Positions 1 to 8,111 of a stretch of 35,600 bases of DNA are shown piece after piece (within the stretch, counting starts at the first letter, position 1; each line of letters starts with the position of its first letter). Location: contig CAYNTG010000018.1 in NCBI GenBank assembly GCA_964400105.1, forward strand, positions 1 through 35,600, written 5' to 3'. A program made the translations under genes and the position numbers. Under the pieces are notes generated by a model. The model saw only the letters and a list, made by a program, of their open reading frames with translations. It was not told the origin of the DNA and made no database searches. Origin of the DNA: CAYNTG01 sp964400105. Lineage in GTDB: Bacteria; UBP14; UBA6098.

Positions 1-1319
1 GCCACCATTCGTCCGGTGATGTCGAAAATCTGCACGCCGACCTGCCCGGGGCGAGCATCGCTCGCGCCGTCGCCGCCGGATAGCGTGATGCAAACCGCCG
101 AATTAAACGGGTTGGGATATGCGGAAATCGCAATCTCCTCCGGCCTCGCGGAAGGCGACTCGGATATTGCCATATCGCCGAGCGAATCCACCTTGAGAAC
201 GACAATATCGTAAGTCTCGGAACCGACATTACCGTGACCCGCAATTAAGAAACCGCCGTCGGGTGTATTGGAGACGGAAGTTGGTGATTTCATAGATGTT
301 GTTTCGTACGTCCTAGTCCAAAGACTGTCGCCGAAAGAATTAGTCTTCATCAAGTAAGGGATAGAATATTCCTTAATTCCAACAATCCCAAAACCACCAT
401 CTTCAATAAGCGATAAACCAGTTATAAAAGTGCTTTCGCCTACGTAAGAATTTATTTCCTTTCCCCAAAGAACATTTCCGATGGAATCGATTTTTGCGTA
501 GAAACCACTATACCAACCGAGATGTGACATATGGTTACTATGGACACCGGCTAAAACGAAACAACTATCGGGAGTTAAAATCAACGATATTGGAGTTACC
601 TCGTTATATCGGTAATAATACCTTGACCATAAACTATCACCTTCAGCGTTGAATTTCAATAAAACGACACCGATGGAATCGTCTTCGTCCTTTTCAGGAA
701 TCCCTATCGATTGCTCCGAACTACCGCAGGCCAAGTATCCGCCGTCAAATGTCTCGACGACAGCATTAAGTTCGCACTGCGACCATCCGCCAAACCCATA
801 AATAAAGTCCCACAACACAACACCGAAGCTGTCAATCTTAATAACAACGCCTTCATTATAATGAGTGAAATTCCCGGCAAGGATAAACCCGCCGTCCGAG
901 GTCGGTTGCACGCAATTCCCCTCGTCTCCTACATAAGTCTGGGCCCAGAGCGTGTCGCCGTTTTCGTCTGTTCTTAGAAGGTAGATATTCTCGCCGGGCA
1001 TACCGAATGATGATGTATAGCCGATGACAATGAATCCGCCGTCGGGGATTTTCGAGATAAAATTCGCCCGGTCATAACTTGTTCCGCCGTAGGTCTTTGT
1101 CCAAAGTGTATCGCCGAGCGAATCCGCTTTTACGAGATAAACATCGGAAGCGCCTGCGCCGAAAGATCTCGTGCTTCCTGCGACAATAAAGCTTCCGTCG
1201 TCCAGAACGACCATCGAATTTCCGTAATCACTGCCACTTCCTCCGTAATTTCTTTCCCATCCGCCAAAACAGCTCGCAACCAAAAAAACCAATAATACAA
1301 ATATCATCGCGTTTCTCAT
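1..1319 (-). CDS. Secreted beta-propeller protein with C-terminal sorting domain (3' end outside window)
   Basis: The minus-strand frame is open from an ATG at 1319 to the window edge (439 codons) with no stop. A strong GGGAGGG ribosome binding site lies just upstream. Residues 1-20 form a signal peptide (MRNAMIFVLLVFLVASC, then F-G), and the Cys could be a lipobox. The body consists of repeats of about 50 residues of the type 'D-S-x-G-D-T-L-W-T-x-T-Y' followed by 'D-G-G-F-I-x-x-G', the pattern of PQQ-like/delta-60 propeller proteins in FCB genomes. Near the window edge comes 'YPNPFNSAVCITL' and then 'VQIFDITGRMV', the start of a FlgD-like type A sorting domain. Function is unknown; surface display or secretion is likely. 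The repeats and domain are seen directly; the secretion route is inferred. Confidence 0.85.
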   Translation of the reverse strand, partial: MRNAMIFVLLVFLVASCFGGWERNYGGSGSDYGNSMVVLDDGSFIVAGSTRSFGAGASDVYLVKADSLGDTLWTKTYGGTSYDRANFISKIPDGGFIVIGYTSSFGMPGENIYLLRTDENGDTLWAQTYVGDEGNCVQPTSDGGFILAGNFTHYNEGVVIKIDSFGVVLWDFIYGFGGWSQCELNAVVETFDGGYLACGSSEQSIGIPEKDEDDSIGVVLLKFNAEGDSLWSRYYYRYNEVTPISLILTPDSCFVLAGVHSNHMSHLGWYSGFYAKIDSIGNVLWGKEINSYVGESTFITGLSLIEDGGFGIVGIKEYSIPYLMKTNSFGDSLWTRTYETTSMKSPTSVSNTPDGGFLIAGHGNVGSETYDIVVLKVDSLGDMAISESPSARPEEIAISAYPNPFNSAVCITLSGGDGASDARPGQVGVQIFDITGRMV

Positions 1320-1399
1320 GTTCACCCTCCCAAATAAATCCGAATTGACTTAGCCGAACCGTTTATCCTCATGGATAGCCGAGTAAAATCCATATTAAA

Positions 1400-1428
1400 A
1401 ACATAACGCCGTAGCTTCGATATGTCAA
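1400..1428 (-). promoter_or_regulatory. Sigma-70-like promoter of the propeller gene
   Basis: On the minus strand a perfect TTGACA (1428-1423) is followed after 17 bases by TATGTT (1405-1400). It sits about 80 bases upstream of the ATG at 1319 in a divergent intergenic region. Confidence 0.6.
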
Positions 1429-1441
1429 ATAATATTCTTGG

Positions 1442-1469
1442 GATATGATAGCTTTGCGAGAATCATATC
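1442..1469. promoter_or_regulatory. Inverted repeat in divergent intergenic region
   Basis: The arms GATATGAT (1442-1449) and ATCATATC (1462-1469) are perfectly complementary and separated by 12 bases. The repeat lies between the promoter of the minus-strand propeller gene and the start of the plus-strand MutL-like gene. It could be a dimeric regulator site or an RNA hairpin. No T-run follows, so an intrinsic terminator is unlikely. Confidence 0.4.
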
Positions 1470-1559
1470 GAAGGTAACAAAATTTCATATGCTGCTTTCA
1501 TGTATCGATTTGCTATGTATATTAAATGTGAACTTTGAATTCTTCACTTGGAGAAAAGA

Positions 1560-4391
1560 ATGGATCGAAACGACGGATATTCGCTTATCACCGATATCGG
1601 CAGCACGACCACGAAGGGCCTGCTTCTGACAGGGAGTGGCTCGAACCTGAGTTTCGTGGAACAGTTCGACACGCCGACGACCGTCGAAAAACCAGAGGAG
1701 GACGTTCGGGTCGGATTGGTGAGATTGGTCGGGCATTTCGAGGAACGCATCGGCCAAAAGCTGCTCGACGATAAGGGAATTTTGACAATCCCCTATCTAA
1801 CGACAAGCTCGGCGGGCGGAGGCCTGCAGATACTGGTTTTCGGGCTATCTTCGGTCGAAACCGGAACTATCGCCGAAATGACGGCATATGGCGCCGGCGG
1901 CATTGTTCTCAAGACATTCACTATCGACGATGAGATCAGCCCGGTGCAAAAGATGCACCTCATGGGCGAACTTCACCCGGATATGATCCTGATGGCTGGC
2001 GGCCTCGACGGCGGAGCTATCGCGCCGGTGGTGGAACTCGCCGAGATTCTGAGCCTCGCCAAACCATCGCCGAAATTCCGCGTGGGCGAAAAGATCCCGC
2101 TCGTCTTTTGCGGCAACAGCGACGCGCGATCTTTCGTGAAAAACCTCCTCACCGCAAATTTCGACGTCCATATCGTGCCGAATGTCCGTCCCGATATGGA
2201 AACATTGAACACGGAACCCGCAAAAGCACAGATTCACGAGCTTTTCATGGGAAATGTCATGGAAAGGGCGCCGGGATATTCCGAGCTGAAGAAGGAGGTT
2301 AAAAGCGACATCATTCCAACCCCCGCAGGTGTAGAAAAAACGCTGTCGGCGTTGGCCTCGAAGATTGGCAAGAACATAGCCATGGTCGATATCGGCGGCG
2401 CGACGACGGATATATTCACCTCGATTAAGGGGCAAAACCACCGGACGGTCGCGGCGAATATCGGAATGAGCTATTCGCTCTCGAATACCCTCGTCGAGGC
2501 GGGTATCGATAACGTCATGTCGCATCTCGACAGCCTGGGCGAGCGCGAGGTGCGGGATTATATCGCAAATAAGACGTTGAACCCGACCCATGTTCCGTGT
2601 TCGGAATCTCAGAAGATCGTCGAGTTCGCCTGCGCCGCCGAGGGTATGAAAATCGCATGGGATATGCATCGCGAGATGAATTTCAAGGTCGCCCGCATCG
2701 GATTTCTCGACCGACGACATAAGCTCCTTCCAAATTCGAATCGCTGGGAGGAGGTTTTGAGATTGAACAAGCGCGACGAGAAGTTTCAACTATCCGATAT
2801 ATCGCTGCTGATTGGAGCAGGAGGCGTGATCTCGCATTCGCCTCCGGAAATCGCGCTGTTGATCCTGGTCGATGCATTTATGCCCTCCGGCGTCACAGAG
2901 CTTGCGATAGATAGGAATTTTAAATCGCCGCACATGGGGATTTTATCCATTGTCGCGCCGGGCGAGGCGCTCAGGCTGTTCGAGAACGAGTGCCTCGAAT
3001 TTCTCGGCCACGTCGTCGCGCCGATGGGCAAGATCCGCGAGGGCAAAAAAGCCGTAACGGTCGAAAATCGCGCCAACGGAGTAGCGATTTCCGTCGATGG
3101 CGGCGATGTAAAAACTATTCCCGGCGGGGGCGATTTCAGAATCGAATGTTTTGACAAACTTCGTCTCGAAAACGATGTGACCTATTTCGAGTTAAAGACC
3201 GATAAACCGCTGATAATCGACTGTCGAGGCCGGGGAATCTATTTTTCCGGTGGCAAACTCGCCAGATTTGAATGCGCGGAAAAGCGAATAACCCCGATAG
3301 AGCTGAGTAAAAATCCTCTGGAAATAGGCGAATACGAGATCGTGCGGAGATTGCCTTACGCGGGGGATATTTTGGTCCATATCGGCGACCGGATCGAGCC
3401 GGACGATGTTGTCGGCGAGAATCGCTTCGGCCCGCCGAGGCTTTATATACTGGATTTGAACCGCCTCACCGGATACGAAAAACCGCTCACCGAAGCCCAG
3501 GTCGCGGACGGCCTTCTCGTCGCGGAGGGCGAATCCGTTAAGGTCGCACAGCGAGTTTTCAAATCGAACCTCGGCATCCTCGGCTCGAAATCCTATTTCT
3601 CCTCCCCAGTTCGCGGAATGGTATCGAAAATCGAGGCTTCCGGTCTAATAATAATGCGCGAGATTCAGGATTACGACGGCAAACCGCACCGCGTCCATGT
3701 CGCGAAAGAGATGAATATCAAGTCGAAACATTTGCCCGGATATTTGAAATTCCGCGTCGGCGATTTCGTCGAAAAGGGGCAGATCATCGCCTCGGATCTG
3801 AAAAGCGGCGTTCTGGTAAAATCCCCGAGCACGGGGATTATCGTGAATATCGACAGAGAAAATGGCGTCGTAACTGTGCAACACAATATCGAACCAACCA
3901 TCCTCCGCGCGTTCGCGCGGGGTGTCGTGACCGATGTCAAGGCCGGGCACGAGGTGCGAATCGAGATTCAAGCCACGAAGATTTACGGCAAGATCGGTTT
4001 CGGGAGCGAATGCAGCGGGGAGCTTATCTTCATTTCGGATTTCTCTCGACTCGACGGCGATTGCAAGGGCAAGATCGTCGTTTCGCCGGAGCCTATCGAT
4101 AAAGACTTTCTGCGCCGATGTGCCGAAATCGGCATTGCGGGCCTGATCGCGCCGTCGATCTCCAACTCGGATTGGATCGAGTTCTATGGAAAGGAGCTTG
4201 GCGTCGCACTCACCGGAGACGAGGTCATTCCTTTTCCCGTAATATTCACCGCTGGATTCGGGAATTACTCAATGAGCGACGAATATCGCGCGCTTCTCGA
4301 AAAGAGGAACGGCGCACTCGCGAGCATCTCCGGCCGCACACAGATCCGCGCGGGCGTGATACGCCCAGTCGCGCTGATTTACGAAGACTGA
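1560..4391 (+). CDS. MutL/GlmL-type ASKHA ATPase fused to barrel-sandwich C-terminal half
   Basis: Predicted length is 943 residues. I chose the ATG at 1560 because GGAG at 1550-1553 is 6 bases upstream; a TTG at 1548 is the in-frame alternative. Residues 1 to about 470 match the glutamate mutase MutL/GlmL family (hydantoinase-like ASKHA fold): phosphate motif DIGSTTTK (12-19), AGGLDGG (146-152), second phosphate motif VDIGGATTD (276-284), HRTVAANIGMSYS, and LLIGAGG near 425. GlmL proteins are linked to B12-dependent glutamate mutase, probably as chaperone or reactivase. The second half (about 470-943) has at least two lipoyl/barrel-sandwich-like stretches, for example 'FRVGDFVEKGQIIASD' and 'SPSTGIIVNIDRENGVV', but no biotin or lipoyl lysine motif. 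It ends in a Gly-rich segment with 'SISGRTQIRAGVIRP'. Typical GlmL is about 460 residues, so this is a fusion. No mutase subunit genes are nearby. ATPase activity is likely; the substrate is unknown. Confidence 0.8.
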   Translation: MDRNDGYSLITDIGSTTTKGLLLTGSGSNLSFVEQFDTPTTVEKPEEDVRVGLVRLVGHFEERIGQKLLDDKGILTIPYLTTSSAGGGLQILVFGLSSVETGTIAEMTAYGAGGIVLKTFTIDDEISPVQKMHLMGELHPDMILMAGGLDGGAIAPVVELAEILSLAKPSPKFRVGEKIPLVFCGNSDARSFVKNLLTANFDVHIVPNVRPDMETLNTEPAKAQIHELFMGNVMERAPGYSELKKEVKSDIIPTPAGVEKTLSALASKIGKNIAMVDIGGATTDIFTSIKGQNHRTVAANIGMSYSLSNTLVEAGIDNVMSHLDSLGEREVRDYIANKTLNPTHVPCSESQKIVEFACAAEGMKIAWDMHREMNFKVARIGFLDRRHKLLPNSNRWEEVLRLNKRDEKFQLSDISLLIGAGGVISHSPPEIALLILVDAFMPSGVTELAIDRNFKSPHMGILSIVAPGEALRLFENECLEFLGHVVAPMGKIREGKKAVTVENRANGVAISVDGGDVKTIPGGGDFRIECFDKLRLENDVTYFELKTDKPLIIDCRGRGIYFSGGKLARFECAEKRITPIELSKNPLEIGEYEIVRRLPYAGDILVHIGDRIEPDDVVGENRFGPPRLYILDLNRLTGYEKPLTEAQVADGLLVAEGESVKVAQRVFKSNLGILGSKSYFSSPVRGMVSKIEASGLIIMREIQDYDGKPHRVHVAKEMNIKSKHLPGYLKFRVGDFVEKGQIIASDLKSGVLVKSPSTGIIVNIDRENGVVTVQHNIEPTILRAFARGVVTDVKAGHEVRIEIQATKIYGKIGFGSECSGELIFISDFSRLDGDCKGKIVVSPEPIDKDFLRRCAEIGIAGLIAPSISNSDWIEFYGKELGVALTGDEVIPFPVIFTAGFGNYSMSDEYRALLEKRNGALASISGRTQIRAGVIRPVALIYED

Positions 4392-4526
4392 AACACGGCG
4401 GGCCGAAGCCCTACGGATTTCATTCCATTCAACACGCTCGGCCCCTGCGCACAATCTCGTTTTGTCGGGGCGGTTCGGGAAACGCCGCACGGGTCATTCG
4501 AGTAACCGAGTTTCAAAATTATGCCC
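4392..4526. other. GC-rich intergenic spacer
   Basis: No coding signal is seen. GGGCCGA near 4399 is complementary to TCGGCCC near 4440, and GGGC-CGAA-GCCC forms a short hairpin, but no T-run follows either, so I do not call a terminator. Confidence 0.3.
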
Positions 4527-4555
4527 TTGCTATATATCTTATAAGAGCTTATAAT
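4527..4555 (+). promoter_or_regulatory. Promoter of the aminotransferase gene
   Basis: TTGCTA (4527-4532), a 17-base spacer and a perfect TATAAT (4550-4555). Transcription would start near 4562, which rules out the upstream TTG at 4563 as the translation start and supports the TTG at 4623. Confidence 0.7.
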
Positions 4556-4563
4556 CATAAGCT
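4546..4563. promoter_or_regulatory. Candidate operator overlapping the -10 box
   Basis: AGCTTAT (4546-4552) and ATAAGCT (4557-4563) are perfect inverted arms around AATC. The repeat covers the whole -10 hexamer and the likely transcription start. A repressor bound here would block initiation. The regulator is unknown and no regulator gene is adjacent. Confidence 0.5.
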
Positions 4564-4622
4564 TGTTTAGTATCAACGAGCACCAAACATACTTATACTA
4601 TCTATACCTGAAGGGGGTCAAA

Positions 4623-5816
4623 TTGCTTGAACATGAATGGCACTATAGCAAACGCGCTCTCGCTATGAAATCCAGCATTATCAGAGAAACGCTCAAAATC
4701 ACAAAAAAACCGGGTATTATCAGCTTTGGCGGAGGGCTTCCGGCACCGGAACTTTTCCCCGGCGAGGAACTTATCGAGGCGACCAGAAAAGCACTCACCG
4801 AAAGACCGGCAGAGGCGCTTCAATACGGCACTACCGAGGGTTATCCGCCGCTTCGGGAAGCGATTGCCAAAAGGATGAACAATATCGGTGTTCCATGCGA
4901 TGCCGACGAAATCATGATCACCGGAGGAAGCCAGCAGGGACTCGATATCATCGCACGCGTCTTCGTCGATGAAGGCGATACTATCGTAACCGCAAACCCG
5001 ACCTACCTCGGCGCGATTCAGGCATTCAATGCCTATGCCCCGAACTACTCGACCCTCCACTCCGACGATAGTGGCATGACCGTCGATGGTCTCGAAGAGA
5101 TAATCGAGAAAAAATCTCCGTCGATGATCTACCTCGTTCCGACATTCCAGAACCCGGATGGCAGAACGATTCCGTATGACCGCAGAAGGACGATCCTCGA
5201 TCTGGCATCGAGATATCACGTGCCGGTTATCGAGGACGATCCATACAGCGAGCTTTCATTCGAGGAAAAGGTTCCAAAGCATATGAAAGCTATGTCTTCG
5301 AAGGATGTCATCCTGCTCGGCACATTCAGCAAGCTCTTGGCCCCCGGAATGCGGATTGCATGGCTCATCGCTCCAAAGGGCTATGCCTACGACCGATGCG
5401 TCAAGATGAAACAGGGCGCGGATTTGCATACGAATACATTCGGACAGCATGTGATTTATGAATATATAAAGAGCGGCGCTCTCGACAAACATATCGAGGA
5501 TGTCCGCAATCTATATGCGAAGCGGCGCAACATCATGGTCGATGCGATGCACAAATATTTCCCGGAGGGCGTAACATTCACGGAGCCTAACGGCGGATTG
5601 TTTCTTTGGGTCACATTGCCGGAGAAGATAAACACATCCGATCTGCTCGTCAAGGCAGTCGAGAAGATGGTCGCATATATCCCCGGAACCGCCTTCTTCC
5701 CCGAAGGCGGCGGCTATAATACAATGCGGCTAAATTTCAGCAAACCTACCGAGGAGGAGATCGAAATCGGAATCAAAAGATTGGGAGAGCTTTTCAAAGA
5801 TGCCCTTTCCGGTTGA
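4623..5816 (+). CDS. PLP-dependent aminotransferase, class I/II (LysN / aromatic-type subgroup)
   Basis: Predicted length is 397 residues from a TTG at 4623, chosen because AAGGGGG at 4611-4617 lies 5 bases upstream and the promoter places the mRNA start near 4562. It is a fold-type I aminotransferase: 'GIISFGGGLPAPELFP' at the N-terminus, 'YGTTEGYPPLREAIA' binding region, N177 in FQNPDG, D205 in EDDPY contacting the PLP ring nitrogen, and K237 in GTFSK as the Schiff-base lysine. The carboxylate-binding Arg is probably in MRLNFSKP near the C-terminus. This subgroup (2-aminoadipate, aromatic or branched-chain amino acid transaminases) lacks the GntR domain of MocR regulators, and none is present here. 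Substrate cannot be decided from sequence. It is a single-gene unit with its own promoter and a terminator. Confidence 0.9.
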   Translation: MLEHEWHYSKRALAMKSSIIRETLKITKKPGIISFGGGLPAPELFPGEELIEATRKALTERPAEALQYGTTEGYPPLREAIAKRMNNIGVPCDADEIMITGGSQQGLDIIARVFVDEGDTIVTANPTYLGAIQAFNAYAPNYSTLHSDDSGMTVDGLEEIIEKKSPSMIYLVPTFQNPDGRTIPYDRRRTILDLASRYHVPVIEDDPYSELSFEEKVPKHMKAMSSKDVILLGTFSKLLAPGMRIAWLIAPKGYAYDRCVKMKQGADLHTNTFGQHVIYEYIKSGALDKHIEDVRNLYAKRRNIMVDAMHKYFPEGVTFTEPNGGLFLWVTLPEKINTSDLLVKAVEKMVAYIPGTAFFPEGGGYNTMRLNFSKPTEEEIEIGIKRLGELFKDALSG

Positions 5817-5837
5817 TCGAAACTGAGGATATCGAGC

Positions 5838-5866
5838 GAAAAAGGCGGATTTTTCCGCCTTTTTTG
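5838..5866 (+). terminator. Intrinsic terminator after the aminotransferase
   Basis: AAAAAGGCGGA, a short T-rich loop, then TCCGCCTTTTTT. The GC stem followed by a run of six T lies about 20 bases after the stop codon. Confidence 0.85.
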
Positions 5867-5888
5867 CATCGAGATAACCAGATATGTT

Positions 5889-5915
5889 TTGACAATGCAA
5901 GAATCGCTATATACT
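5889..5915 (+). promoter_or_regulatory. Promoter of the ytxH-DUF948-ddl-ssb cluster
   Basis: Perfect TTGACA (5889-5894) followed by TATACT (5910-5915) at 15 bases, or TACTTT at 17 bases. It lies directly after the preceding terminator and about 55 bases before the first ATG. Confidence 0.6.
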
Positions 5916-5969
5916 TTAAATGTATAATAATAGAATATCTATATATAACAATCAGCGAAAGGAAAGGTT

Positions 5970-6245
5970 ATGAGCGAACACAAAGCTGAAAATTTCTTGG
6001 CTGGATTTTTACTCGGCGGGATTATCGGCATGGGTGTAGCGCTTCTTTTTGCCCCGGCATCGGGAACCGAAACCCGTGACCAGATATCGAAGCAGTTTAA
6101 CAACATGGTCGAAGAGGGCAAAGAGGGCACCGAATACGTGCGGAAGCTCGTCCAGGAGGAAATTACCAATGTCAAGGAAAAGACCGGCAAGGTAAAAACC
6201 GCTATGGAAAAAGGGGTTTCCGAATTTAAGAAGAATAAGGCTTGA
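5970..6245 (+). CDS. YtxH-like membrane-anchored protein
   Basis: The 91-residue product starts at an ATG with AAGGAAAGG upstream. Residues 8-30 form a Gly-rich membrane segment ending in 'ALLFAPASGTETRD', the hallmark of the YtxH family (turn 'APxSGxETR' after the helix). The rest is a charged, probably coiled-coil tail (residues 40-91) ending in Lys-rich sequence. Family members are small inner-membrane or envelope stress proteins without known enzymatic activity. It is the first gene of a tight cluster, and the next gene starts within 3 bases. Pairing of YtxH with a DUF948-type protein is common in several phyla, which suggests joint action at the membrane. Confidence 0.85.
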   Translation: MSEHKAENFLAGFLLGGIIGMGVALLFAPASGTETRDQISKQFNNMVEEGKEGTEYVRKLVQEEITNVKEKTGKVKTAMEKGVSEFKKNKA

Positions 6246-6247
6246 TC

Positions 6248-6667
6248 ATGTCTGTTTCCATTTCAATAGCGATCTGGGCTGTTGTCGCGATTCTGGCTAC
6301 CGTAGCGGTCTTCATGTCGAGGTTTCTGCACCAGCTTACGAAGATGGGTTATGAGGGAGAAGGTGTTCTTAAAACACTCAATTCGAGGCTGCCACCGCTT
6401 TTGGATCGTGGCGAAGAAGTGCTGGTTAAAGCGGACAACACCGTCGATAGGGTGAACGCGACCCTCGATGAGATCGATGTGCCAATCCGATACGCTCGTT
6501 CGATAATGGATAGCATTTTCGAATCCAAGCAATTCTTAAAATCGAAATTCGGACAGAGTGCGATGTCACTGGCTGCGGGATTCAAGGCGAGCAAGTCAAT
6601 CATGTCGTCCTTGAAGCAGATCATTTTCAGCACCAAACATGAAGATGTTCCAGGTGAAGAGGGTTAA
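6248..6667 (+). CDS. DUF948-like single-pass membrane protein
   Basis: Predicted length is 139 residues from the ATG at 6248, with TAAGG 7 bases upstream; a TTG at 6242 is an alternative. Residues 3-22 form one transmembrane helix. It is followed by an amphipathic helical region with 'LLDRGEEVLVKADNTVDRVNATLDEID', the pattern of DUF948 proteins, in which hydrophobic positions recur every 3-4 residues. The C-terminal third is helical and basic. Function is unknown. Its 3' end may overlap the 5' end of the D-Ala-D-Ala ligase gene, which suggests translational coupling. The assignment rests on general pattern and on the YtxH neighbour rather than on a diagnostic motif. Confidence 0.65.
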   Translation: MSVSISIAIWAVVAILATVAVFMSRFLHQLTKMGYEGEGVLKTLNSRLPPLLDRGEEVLVKADNTVDRVNATLDEIDVPIRYARSIMDSIFESKQFLKSKFGQSAMSLAAGFKASKSIMSSLKQIIFSTKHEDVPGEEG

Positions 6668-7589
6668 CAAGCCCTTGAAAATAGCCGTTTTATGCGGCGG
6701 CACATCGCCGGAGGTCGAGGTATCGCGGAACTCGGGCAAATCTATCGCAAAAGCCCTAGAAGAGGCCGGTTATGAGGCTGATATCCTCGACTGGGACGAG
6801 CGCGATATAATATCGAAGCACGAAATTCTCCGGGGATATCGAACCGCCTTTATCGGTTATCACGGCGGGTTTGGCGAGGATGGTCATGTGCAGGCCGCGC
6901 TGGATATGCTGGGGATCGGATATACGGGTAGCGGGCATTTGGCCTGCGCTCTGGCTATGGATAAAATCTTTTCGAAATGGATATTCGAGCGAGCCGATAT
7001 TCCGACGGCACGATGGTTCGCATGGGAGGGGAATTCCCGTCCTCGAACCGACGAAATACTCGATAAATGCGATTTCGGGCTGCCAATAGTGATAAAACCA
7101 CCGAATCAAGGCTCTACCGTCGGCGTGACAATAGCGAGATCGAAGAGCGAATTAGAGGCCGGCATAGGAAAAGCGCGCGAATTTGAGAAGCGTATCCTTT
7201 TCGAGGAATATATACCGGGGCGCGAGGTCGCCGTCGCTATTCTCGAGGGAGATGTCGATCTTCCAGTAGTGGAGATCGTGCCCGAGGGCGGATTTTACGA
7301 TTACGAGCACAAATATACGAGCGGTTCGAGTCGATACATCGCGCCGGCGGAGCTTCCGAAAGGCGTATCGGATGCGCTTATCGATTATGGAAAGCGGGCA
7401 TTCGATGCCCTCGGGATGCGCCATTATGGCCGCGCGGATTTCCGCATCGACGGCGAAAAGGCGTTCTGCCTGGAGGTCAATTCCCTCCCAGGCATGACAT
7501 CGCTTTCGCTCGTTCCTATGGCGGCTGCGGCGGCGGGAATTGGTTTCGCGGAACTGATCGATCGCATCGTTAAGATGTCATTGCAATAA
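6639..7589 (+). CDS. ddl: D-alanine--D-alanine ligase
   Basis: ATP-grasp enzyme that joins two D-Ala for peptidoglycan precursors in the cytoplasm. From the ATG at 6639 it has 316 residues, normal for the family. Visible motifs: 'VLCGGTSPEVEVS' (N-terminal signature), 'HGGFGEDGHVQAALDMLGI', 'YTGSG', 'DKIFSKWIF', 'IKPPNQGSTVGV' (ATP-binding loop), 'EEYIPGREVAVAIL', 'GRADFRID' and 'LEVNSLPGMT' (metal-binding end). The start is uncertain: GTG at 6654 and TTG at 6675 are alternatives, and the latter begins directly at the conserved MKIAVLCGG. No start has a strong ribosome binding site, and the first overlaps the preceding gene by 29 bases, so coupled translation is likely. The position in a cluster with membrane proteins fits envelope biogenesis. 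Confidence 0.95.
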   Translation: MKMFQVKRVNKPLKIAVLCGGTSPEVEVSRNSGKSIAKALEEAGYEADILDWDERDIISKHEILRGYRTAFIGYHGGFGEDGHVQAALDMLGIGYTGSGHLACALAMDKIFSKWIFERADIPTARWFAWEGNSRPRTDEILDKCDFGLPIVIKPPNQGSTVGVTIARSKSELEAGIGKAREFEKRILFEEYIPGREVAVAILEGDVDLPVVEIVPEGGFYDYEHKYTSGSSRYIAPAELPKGVSDALIDYGKRAFDALGMRHYGRADFRIDGEKAFCLEVNSLPGMTSLSLVPMAAAAAGIGFAELIDRIVKMSLQ

Positions 7590-7624
7590 TTTTAGGTTTA
7601 GGTTCTTCAAATTTAGGAGGGAAG

Positions 7625-8080
7625 ATGTATAACAAAGCTATTCTCATCGGAAATTTAGGTCAGGACCCGGAAATGAGATATACGCCTTCAGGTAAGGCTG
7701 TTACAAATTTTTCCATCGCAACCAATAGCAAATGGAAAGATAAGAACGGCAATTTACAAGAGGAAACAACCTGGCATGATATAGTCTGCTGGGGAAAACA
7801 GGCGGAGTTCGTCGGCGAGTATTGCTCCAAGGGAAGACTGGTGTTCATCGATGGCGAGATACGAAAGAATTCCTGGGAGGATAAGAACGGTCAGAAGCGG
7901 ATTTCTGTCGAGATAAACGCGCGCACCGTTCAGCTTCTGGACAGCCGTTCCTCCGAGGGCGAAAGGCCGCCGAGCGGACAATCGAGCTATGGCAGTAAGG
8001 GTCCGGATTCGTCTGCTGCCCCTGGCAAAAGTGCCGATACACCGTCCACGATCGACACCGAGGACGACGTTCCGTTCTAA
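7625..8080 (+). CDS. ssb: Single-stranded DNA-binding protein
   Basis: The 151-residue SSB binds single-stranded DNA in replication, repair and recombination. The OB-fold covers residues 1 to about 108, with the characteristic start 'MYNKAILIGNLGQDPE', then 'TNFSIATN', 'ETTWHDIVCWGKQAE' and 'LVFIDGEIRKNSW'. A flexible Gly/Ser/Pro-rich linker follows, ending in the acidic tip DDVPF that docks repair partners. A strong AGGAGGG ribosome binding site precedes the ATG. It lies 35 bases after the ddl stop and is probably cotranscribed. A candidate terminator for this unit is inside the end of the facing ptsI gene at 8354-8381. Confidence 0.97.
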   Translation: MYNKAILIGNLGQDPEMRYTPSGKAVTNFSIATNSKWKDKNGNLQEETTWHDIVCWGKQAEFVGEYCSKGRLVFIDGEIRKNSWEDKNGQKRISVEINARTVQLLDSRSSEGERPPSGQSSYGSKGPDSSAAPGKSADTPSTIDTEDDVPF

Positions 8081-8111
8081 TTCGATTTGCTCGTGCTCGA
8101 AAGTTATTATT

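Noticed and set aside
1845..2789. 314-codon minus-strand open frame
   Set aside because: Antisense to the MutL-like ATPase motifs; no family motif.
4399..4446. GGGCCGA/TCGGCCC long-range hairpin as terminator of the MutL-like gene
   Set aside because: The loop is about 34 bases and no T-run follows.
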